From NCBI GenBank assembly GCA_030691075.1, contig JAUYFI010000136.1:52701-116700 (forward strand): 64,000 bases of DNA, written 5' to 3'. The stretch's first letter is position 1, and every line of letters starts with the position of its first letter. Below the pieces are notes generated by a model that was not told the DNA's origin, made no database searches, and saw only the letters and a program-made list of their open reading frames with translations. Of this stretch, positions 59,157-64,000 are shown one piece after another. The position numbers and the translations under genes are program-made. The stretch comes from Sulfurisoma sp. (lineage in GTDB: Bacteria > Pseudomonadota > Gammaproteobacteria > Burkholderiales > Rhodocyclaceae).

Positions 59157-60904
59157 GTTTTTCACTGCACGGCCTCGCCGTATCGCACGGCATCGCCATC
59201 GGCCGGGCGCACCTGGTCTCGCACGCCACGCTGGAGGTGGCGCACTACACGATACGCGAGCGCGACGTGGCGCTGGAGGTGGCGCGCTTCGACGTGGCCC
59301 TGAACACCGTGCAGACCGAGCTCGCCACCCTGCATGACGAGGCCAGCGGCCCCGGCGCGCCGGCGGAGCTGGCGGCTTTCGTCGGCATCCACGCCATGAT
59401 CCTGGCCGACCCGCTGCTGTCGGAGGCGCCCCGGCAGCTGATGCGCGAGCGCCGCTGCAACGCCGAGTGGGCGCTGGTGCAGCAGATGGAGCAGCTGGTC
59501 GGCCATTTCGACGAGATCGACGACGCCTACCTGCGCGAGCGGCGCCAGGACATCGTGCAGGTGGTCGAGCGCGTGCTCAAGGTGCTCACCGGCCGGCCGC
59601 GCAAGCTCGGCCGGCGCGGCAAGGGCACGGACAAGGACGACTCCGAACTGATCATCGTCGCCCACGACCTCTCGCCCGCCGACACCATCCAGTTCAAGAC
59701 GCTGAAGATCGGCGGCTTCGTCACCGATCTGGGAGGCGCCACCTCGCACACCGCCATCGTCGCGCGCAGCCTCGCCATTCCCGCCGTGGTCGGCCTGCAC
59801 CACGCGCGGTCGCTGGTGCGCGACAACGATCTGCTGATCATCGACGGCACCCGCGGCGTGCTGATCGTCGAGCCCGACCTCCGCGTGCTCGAGGAATATC
59901 GCCTCAGGAAGAGCGAACTCGAGCTCGAGCGCGCCAAGTTGAAGCGCCTCAAGTCGGCCAAGGCGACGACGCTCGACGGCGAGGACATCTCGCTGCAGGC
60001 CAATATCGAACTGCCGCAGGACATCGGCCAGGTGAAGGACGTCGATGCGGCCGGCATCGGCCTGTTCCGCACCGAGTACCTGTTCATGAACCGCGACGAA
60101 CTGCCGACGGAGGACGAGCAGTTCGAGTCCTACCGCAGCGTGGCCAAGGCCATGGCCGGCAAGCCGGTGACCATCCGCACCCTCGACGTCGGCGCCGACA
60201 AGCAGGCGCGGGCGCTGCGCAGCATCAGCGGCGCCGAGCGGCAGGAACCCAACCCGGCGCTGGGTCTGCGCGCCATCCGCTACTGCCTGGCCGAGCCGCA
60301 GTTGTTCATGACGCAGCTGCGCGCGCTGCTGCGCGCCTCGCACCATGGTCGCGTGCGCATCCTGGTGCCGATGCTCGCGCATGTCGCCGAGATCGAGCAG
60401 ACGCTGGCCCTGATCGAGCAGGCCAAGGGGCAGTTGCGCGAGGCGCGGGTCAAGTTCGACGAGGGCATCGAAGTTGGTGGCATGATCGAGATTCCGGCGG
60501 CGGCGCTGGTGCTCGGCCCTTTCCTCAAGCGGCTGCGCTTCCTCTCCATCGGCACCAACGACCTGATCCAGTACACCCTGGCCATCGATCGCACCGACGA
60601 GGCCGTCTCCCATCTCTACGATCCGCTGCATCCGGCCGTGCTGCGGCTGATCGCCCAGACCATCCAGGCCGGCGCGCGCGCCGAAGTCCCCGTGGCGATC
60701 TGCGGCGAGATGGCCGGCGATCCCGCGCTCACCCATCTTCTGATCGGCATGGGCCTGCGCCAGTTTTCGATGCACCCGTCGCAGATCCTCGAGGTCAAGC
60801 AGCAGGTGGTGATGGCCGACGCCGAGCAACTCGGGCTGAAAGTAGCGCGCCTTTTGCGCTGCGACGAGCCGGACAAAATTCGCGAGCAGATGGAGCGGCT
60901 CTGA
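59153..60904 (+). CDS. ptsI: phosphoenolpyruvate-protein phosphotransferase (enzyme I)
   Basis: A 583-residue EI starting at GTG 59153. It has the N-terminal EI domain, the phospho-histidine loop [23 protein letters not shown] near residue 190, and the PEP-binding barrel with [42 protein letters not shown] and [19 protein letters not shown]. It lacks the GAF domain of PtsP. It completes the EIIA-HPr-EI operon. Confidence 0.95.
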   Translation: MSFSLHGLAVSHGIAIGRAHLVSHATLEVAHYTIRERDVALEVARFDVALNTVQTELATLHDEASGPGAPAELAAFVGIHAMILADPLLSEAPRQLMRERRCNAEWALVQQMEQLVGHFDEIDDAYLRERRQDIVQVVERVLKVLTGRPRKLGRRGKGTDKDDSELIIVAHDLSPADTIQFKTLKIGGFVTDLGGATSHTAIVARSLAIPAVVGLHHARSLVRDNDLLIIDGTRGVLIVEPDLRVLEEYRLRKSELELERAKLKRLKSAKATTLDGEDISLQANIELPQDIGQVKDVDAAGIGLFRTEYLFMNRDELPTEDEQFESYRSVAKAMAGKPVTIRTLDVGADKQARALRSISGAERQEPNPALGLRAIRYCLAEPQLFMTQLRALLRASHHGRVRILVPMLAHVAEIEQTLALIEQAKGQLREARVKFDEGIEVGGMIEIPAAALVLGPFLKRLRFLSIGTNDLIQYTLAIDRTDEAVSHLYDPLHPAVLRLIAQTIQAGARAEVPVAICGEMAGDPALTHLLIGMGLRQFSMHPSQILEVKQQVVMADAEQLGLKVARLLRCDEPDKIREQMERL

Positions 60905-60914
60905 TTTTGGAACC

Positions 60915-62045
60915 ATGAGCACACACAGCGTAGGACACGTTACGGCGCAATGCGCCCGCTTCGACGAACCGCTCACCCTCAAGAGCGGCGCCGTCGTGCC
61001 GGCCTATGAGCTGGTGTACGAGACCTACGGCACGCTCAACGCCGCGAAGTCCAATGCCATCCTGATCTGCCACGCGCTGTCCGGCCACCAGCACGTCGCC
61101 GGCTACACCGATCCCGAGCGCATCGGGGAGACCCTGGGCTGGTGGGACAACATGATCGGCCCGGGCAAGCCGATCGACACCGAAAAATTCTTCGTCGTCG
61201 GCGTGAACAACCTCGGCGGCTGCCACGGCTCGACCGGGCCGTCGACGCTCAACCCCGCCACCGGCCACCCCTGGGGCGCGGATTTTCCGCTGGTCACGGT
61301 CGAGGACTGGGTTCAGGCGCAGGCGCTTTTGTCCGACCGCCTCGGCATCGACGCCTGGGCGGCGGTGGTTGGCGGCAGCCTCGGCGGCATGCAGGCGCTG
61401 CAGTGGGCCATGGCCCTGCCGGGCCGCGTGCGTCACGCGGCGGTCATCGCCGCCGCGCCCCGGCTCACCGCCGAGAACATCGCCTTCAACGATGTCGCCC
61501 GCCAGGCGATCCTGACCGACCCGGACTTCCATGGCGGCAACTTCTACCAGCACCACACCAAGCCCGCGCGCGGCCTGCGGCTGGCGCGCATGCTCGGCCA
61601 CATCACCTACCTGTCGGACGACCAGATGGCCGAGAAATTCGGCCGCAAGCTCAAGAACGACGCCATCGGCTACGGCTACGGCGTCGAGTTCGAGGTCGAA
61701 TCCTACCTGCGTTACCAGGGCGACAAGTTTGCCAGTTGGTTCGACGCCAATACCTACCTGCTGATGACCAAGGCGCTCGACTACTTCGATCCCGCCCACG
61801 CCACCGACGGCAACCTGGCCGCCGCGCTGGCGAAGGCCACGGCGAAGTTCCTCGTCGTCTCGTTCTCCACCGACTGGCGCTTCTCGCCGGCCAGGAGCCG
61901 CGAGATCGTCAATGCGCTGGTGCACAACGGCCAGGATGTGGCTTCCGTCGAAATCGCGTCGAGCTTCGGTCACGACTCCTTCCTGATGAAGGACGAGCAG
62001 TATCACGCCATCGTCCGCGCTTACATGGGGCGCATAGAGACATGA
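60915..62045 (+). CDS. metX: homoserine O-acyltransferase MetX
   Basis: A 376-residue alpha/beta-hydrolase-fold MetX. The nucleophile serine is in [14 protein letters not shown] near residue 150; the Asp and His of the triad are in [11 protein letters not shown] and [11 protein letters not shown]. In proteobacteria with a metW neighbour the enzyme generally uses succinyl-CoA to make O-succinylhomoserine for methionine synthesis. Unusually metW follows only after a 220-base gap filled by a tandem repeat. Confidence 0.94.
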   Translation: MSTHSVGHVTAQCARFDEPLTLKSGAVVPAYELVYETYGTLNAAKSNAILICHALSGHQHVAGYTDPERIGETLGWWDNMIGPGKPIDTEKFFVVGVNNLGGCHGSTGPSTLNPATGHPWGADFPLVTVEDWVQAQALLSDRLGIDAWAAVVGGSLGGMQALQWAMALPGRVRHAAVIAAAPRLTAENIAFNDVARQAILTDPDFHGGNFYQHHTKPARGLRLARMLGHITYLSDDQMAEKFGRKLKNDAIGYGYGVEFEVESYLRYQGDKFASWFDANTYLLMTKALDYFDPAHATDGNLAAALAKATAKFLVVSFSTDWRFSPARSREIVNALVHNGQDVASVEIASSFGHDSFLMKDEQYHAIVRAYMGRIET

Positions 62046-62265
62046 CCCTGAAAACCTCACCACCAAGACACGAAGAGCACAAAGTGACACCAAGAACAAT
62101 GGGTTGCACGCATGGGGTGTTTCACCCGGCGGGTGACATCCCTTTTGCACAAAATCCCTCGGGTTTTCTTGGTGTTCTTGGTGTTCTTGGTGTTCTTGGT
62201 GTTCTTGGTGTTCTTGGTGTTCTTGGTGTTCTTGGTGTCTTCGTGGTGAAACAGAGGTTTCTGGG
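62046..62265 (+). repeat. intergenic repeat block: CACCAAGA-type element and eight 9-bp tandem repeats
   Basis: Holds no supported gene. Eight exact copies of TTCTTGGTG run from 62166 to 62237, followed by TCTTCGTGGTG. At 62060 the reverse-complement type sequence (CACCAAGACACGAAGAG) faces it, so the block could form a long hairpin. It splits the usually contiguous metX-metW pair. Confidence 0.85.
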
Positions 62266-62871
62266 ATGACCGAAAACGCCATCGCCCTCGGGCGCCCCGA
62301 TTTCGACGTGATCGCCGCGTGGGTGCAGCCGAACGAGCGCGTGCTCGATCTCGGCTGCGGCGACGGCTCGCTGCTGAAACTGCTGATCGCCACCCGTGGC
62401 GTGCGCGGCTGGGGCATCGAGATCGACAACGCCTCCGTGCTGGCTGCCATCGGCAACGGCATCAACGTCATCCAGAGCGACCTCGAGGCGGGTCTTTCAG
62501 GCTTCGAGAACGGCGAGTTCGACCACGTCGTGCTCTCGCGCACGTTGCAGACCGTGCGCCACACCCAGCGCATCATCGAGGAAATGCTGCGCGTCGGCCG
62601 CGAGGCCGTGGTCTCCTTCCCCAACTTCGCCTACTGGAAGAACCGCATGGCGGTGATGGCCGGGCGCATGCCGGTGTCGGAAGACCTGCCCCACCAGTGG
62701 TTCGACACCCCCAACATCCGCTTCTTCACCATCGCCGACTTCGACGCCCTGTGCGAAGAAATGGGCATCGTCGTGAAGAGCCGCATGGTGCTCGACGAAA
62801 AGGGCAACACCGTGGTCGAGGAAGCCAACTTCCTCGGCAGCCTGGCCGTCTATCGGCTGGCCAGCGGCTGA
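62266..62871 (+). CDS. metW: methionine biosynthesis protein MetW
   Basis: A 201-residue SAM-methyltransferase-like protein. [15 protein letters not shown] is motif [29 protein letters not shown] and [11 protein letters not shown] are MetW signatures. It is needed with MetX for homoserine succinylation in proteobacteria. Its stop abuts that of the convergent isochorismatase-family gene with no gap. Confidence 0.94.
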   Translation: MTENAIALGRPDFDVIAAWVQPNERVLDLGCGDGSLLKLLIATRGVRGWGIEIDNASVLAAIGNGINVIQSDLEAGLSGFENGEFDHVVLSRTLQTVRHTQRIIEEMLRVGREAVVSFPNFAYWKNRMAVMAGRMPVSEDLPHQWFDTPNIRFFTIADFDALCEEMGIVVKSRMVLDEKGNTVVEEANFLGSLAVYRLASG

Positions 62872-63420
62872 TCAGAGCGCCGCGACAAGCTCGTCGGTCG
62901 GCAACACCTTCGCATAGATGCCGTTGAGCGCCGCGAGAAACGCGGTGTGCACGTCCTCCGCGGCGACCGTCCGGCCGCCGAAGCCCTGCGGCCGCGCCGC
63001 GCAGGCATCCGCCGCGACCAGGCACTGAAAGCCCAGATCGAAGGCCGCGCGCGTCGTCGCGTCGATGCACATCTGGGTCATCATGCCGCAGATCAGCAGC
63101 CGTTCCGCGCCGAGGCTTTGCAGATGGTCGAGCAGCGGTGTGTCGCGAAAGCTGTTGGGGAAGTGCTTGACGATCACCGTCTCGCCGTCGACCGGGGCGA
63201 CGCCGGCATGGATCTCCGCGCCTGGCGTGTCCGGCAGGAAGAAGCCGGCTCCAGCGCGTTTGGAGACGTGACGCACATGCACCACGGAAAGTCGGCGCTG
63301 GCGACACGCCGCCAGCAGCATGCCGGCGCGCTCGGCGGCCGCGACGCTGCCCGGTACCTCCATTGCGCCGCCGGGAAAGTAGTCGTTCTGGATGTCGATC
63401 AGCAGCAGCGCGGTATTCAT
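62872..63420 (-). CDS. isochorismatase-family cysteine hydrolase
   Basis: A 182-residue protein. The ATG at 63420 (MNTALLLIDIQNDYFPGGAM) is the true start; the longer ORF crosses into ampG. LLLIDIQNDYF holds the catalytic Asp, ICGMMTQMCIDATTRAAFDLGF the cis-peptide and nucleophile Cys (TQMC). Such enzymes hydrolyse amides such as nicotinamide, but the substrate is unassigned. Motif copy 11 is within it. Confidence 0.9.
   Translation of the reverse strand: MNTALLLIDIQNDYFPGGAMEVPGSVAAAERAGMLLAACRQRRLSVVHVRHVSKRAGAGFFLPDTPGAEIHAGVAPVDGETVIVKHFPNSFRDTPLLDHLQSLGAERLLICGMMTQMCIDATTRAAFDLGFQCLVAADACAARPQGFGGRTVAAEDVHTAFLAALNGIYAKVLPTDELVAAL
63288..63309 (-). repeat. dispersed motif, copy 11 (only exact minus-strand copy)
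   Basis: Exact core on the minus strand, preceded by GCGTGTC, sense to the isochorismatase-family gene, encoding RQRRLS. Confidence 0.88.
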
Positions 63421-63484
63421 AAGCCCCCCCCCATTCGCCCCCATTTCCGGCGAATGTAGCATGGGGCCGCCGCTACAATGCCGC

Positions 63485-64000
63485 ATGGCTTCCGCTCCCT
63501 CCTGGCTCGCGCCGCTGCTGACGCGGCGCATGGCGATCTGCGTATTCACCGGCTTCGCCTCGGGCCTGCCGCTGTACCTGCTGCTCAATCTGGTGCCCGC
63601 CTGGCTGCGCACCGAGGGCATCAGCCTCAAGGCCATCGGCCTCTTCGCGCTGATTCAGTTTCCCTACACCTGGAAGTTTCTCTGGTCGCCTTTCCTCGAC
63701 CGCTACGCCCTGCCGTGGCTGGGGCGGCGGCGCGGCTGGATGTTCGTCACCCAGGTCCTGCTGCTGGGGCTGATCGCCGCGCTCGGCCTGTTCGCGCCGC
63801 AAAGCGATCTCCAGATCATCGTCGTGCTGGCGGCGCTGCTGGCCTTCGTCTCGGCGACGCAGGACATCGTGCTCGACGCCTACCGCCGCGAACTGCTGGG
63901 CGAGGTCGAGCTCGGCCTCGGCAACTCGGTGCACGTCAATGCCTATCGCATTGCCGGGCTGATTCCCGGCTCGCTGTCGCTGATCCTCGCCGACCACCTG
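63485..64000 (+). CDS. ampG: AmpG-like MFS permease, N-terminal part (cut by window edge)
   Basis: Open to the window end and therefore absent from the ORF track. From ATG 63485 the translation is MASAPSWLAPLLTRRMAICV, then FASGLPLYLLLNLVPAWLRTEGISLKAIGLFALIQFPYTWKFLWSPFLDRY, the N-terminal signature of AmpG muropeptide permeases. SATQDIVLDAYRRELL is conserved. It imports anhydro-muropeptides for peptidoglycan recycling. It is divergent from the isochorismatase-family gene. Confidence 0.85.
   Translation, partial: MASAPSWLAPLLTRRMAICVFTGFASGLPLYLLLNLVPAWLRTEGISLKAIGLFALIQFPYTWKFLWSPFLDRYALPWLGRRRGWMFVTQVLLLGLIAALGLFAPQSDLQIIVVLAALLAFVSATQDIVLDAYRRELLGEVELGLGNSVHVNAYRIAGLIPGSLSLILADHL

Noticed and set aside
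62166-62237. Tandem repeats as a CRISPR array
   Set aside because: Units are 9 bp and contiguous, with no spacers and no cas genes.
60795-62624. A 609-codon minus ORF with HQE repeats
   Set aside because: The HQEHQE stretch is just the 9-bp tandem repeat; the rest is antisense to metX and metW.

Overview
The window is a 64 kb, GC-rich, densely coded chromosomal segment that looks betaproteobacterial, most likely from the Rhodocyclales or relatives. The evidence is the content: class I PHA synthase, MetX-MetW, a ManX-type EIIA/HPr/EI trio, RapZ, a betaproteobacterial-type glutamate-cysteine ligase, a leucine/isovalerate degradation cluster and a type II DMSO-reductase-family enzyme with a heme b subunit. 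No rRNA, tRNA, CRISPR array, integrase or transposase gene is visible. Both ends cut genes (waaA at the left, an ampG-like permease at the right).

Layout. 0-8 kb (mostly minus strand): end of waaA, a Uma2 protein, then a drug-efflux locus read as TetR regulator, membrane-fusion protein, RND pump, a Pcm-like methyltransferase, rhodanese and TolC. 8-14.7 kb: a P-type cation ATPase, LON-domain protein, ubiX, a Gx transporter, a NusG-II protein, rapZ and a higBA toxin-antitoxin pair next to a truncated MBL-hydrolase gene. 14.8-26 kb: a long minus-strand leucine/acyl-CoA degradation cluster (thioesterase, isovaleryl-CoA dehydrogenase, thiolase, acyl-CoA dehydrogenase, DsbA-fold isomerase, methylcrotonyl-CoA carboxylase B and A, enoyl-CoA hydratase, HMG-CoA lyase) with an aspartic protease gene inside. 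26-35 kb (plus): MBL hydrolase, phaC, PIN protein, metallophosphoesterase, a kinase-UspA fusion, a rhodanese, a YeiH-family transporter with a 42-residue membrane peptide, and a Usp. 35-39.8 kb (minus): SDR, dsbA, SPOR protein, argS and a duplicated-domain secreted protein. 39.8-53.4 kb (minus): a sulfur/redox locus with a periplasmic molybdoenzyme (alpha, beta, heme gamma), three rhodanese domains counting the divergent regulator, two TlpA-type thioredoxins, DsrE, TauE, a cysteine desulfurase, a trans-sulfuration enzyme and an SQR-like flavoprotein. An ArsR-rhodanese fusion faces it. 54-64 kb (plus): an orphan DNA methyltransferase, gshA, maiA, apbE, ManX-EIIA, HPr, EI, metX, metW, then a convergent isochorismatase-family gene and ampG.

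The most unusual signals are repeat families that gene annotation does not explain. (1) A motif with core GCCAGCGCCGACT occurs 11 times exactly, plus two one-mismatch copies. It lies almost always inside genes, is read in several frames, and 10 of 11 exact copies lie on the plus strand whichever way the gene runs. (2) A 180-300 bp intergenic cassette occurs three times. Each fills exactly the space between the stop of one gene and the start of the next, carries a long hairpin with compensatory changes and an invariant internal core, and ends in the same start-codon leader. (3) Small palindromes flanked by TATGTC and GGTATCC occur three times, two of them in frame inside proteins, one beside the catalytic cysteine of a cysteine desulfurase.
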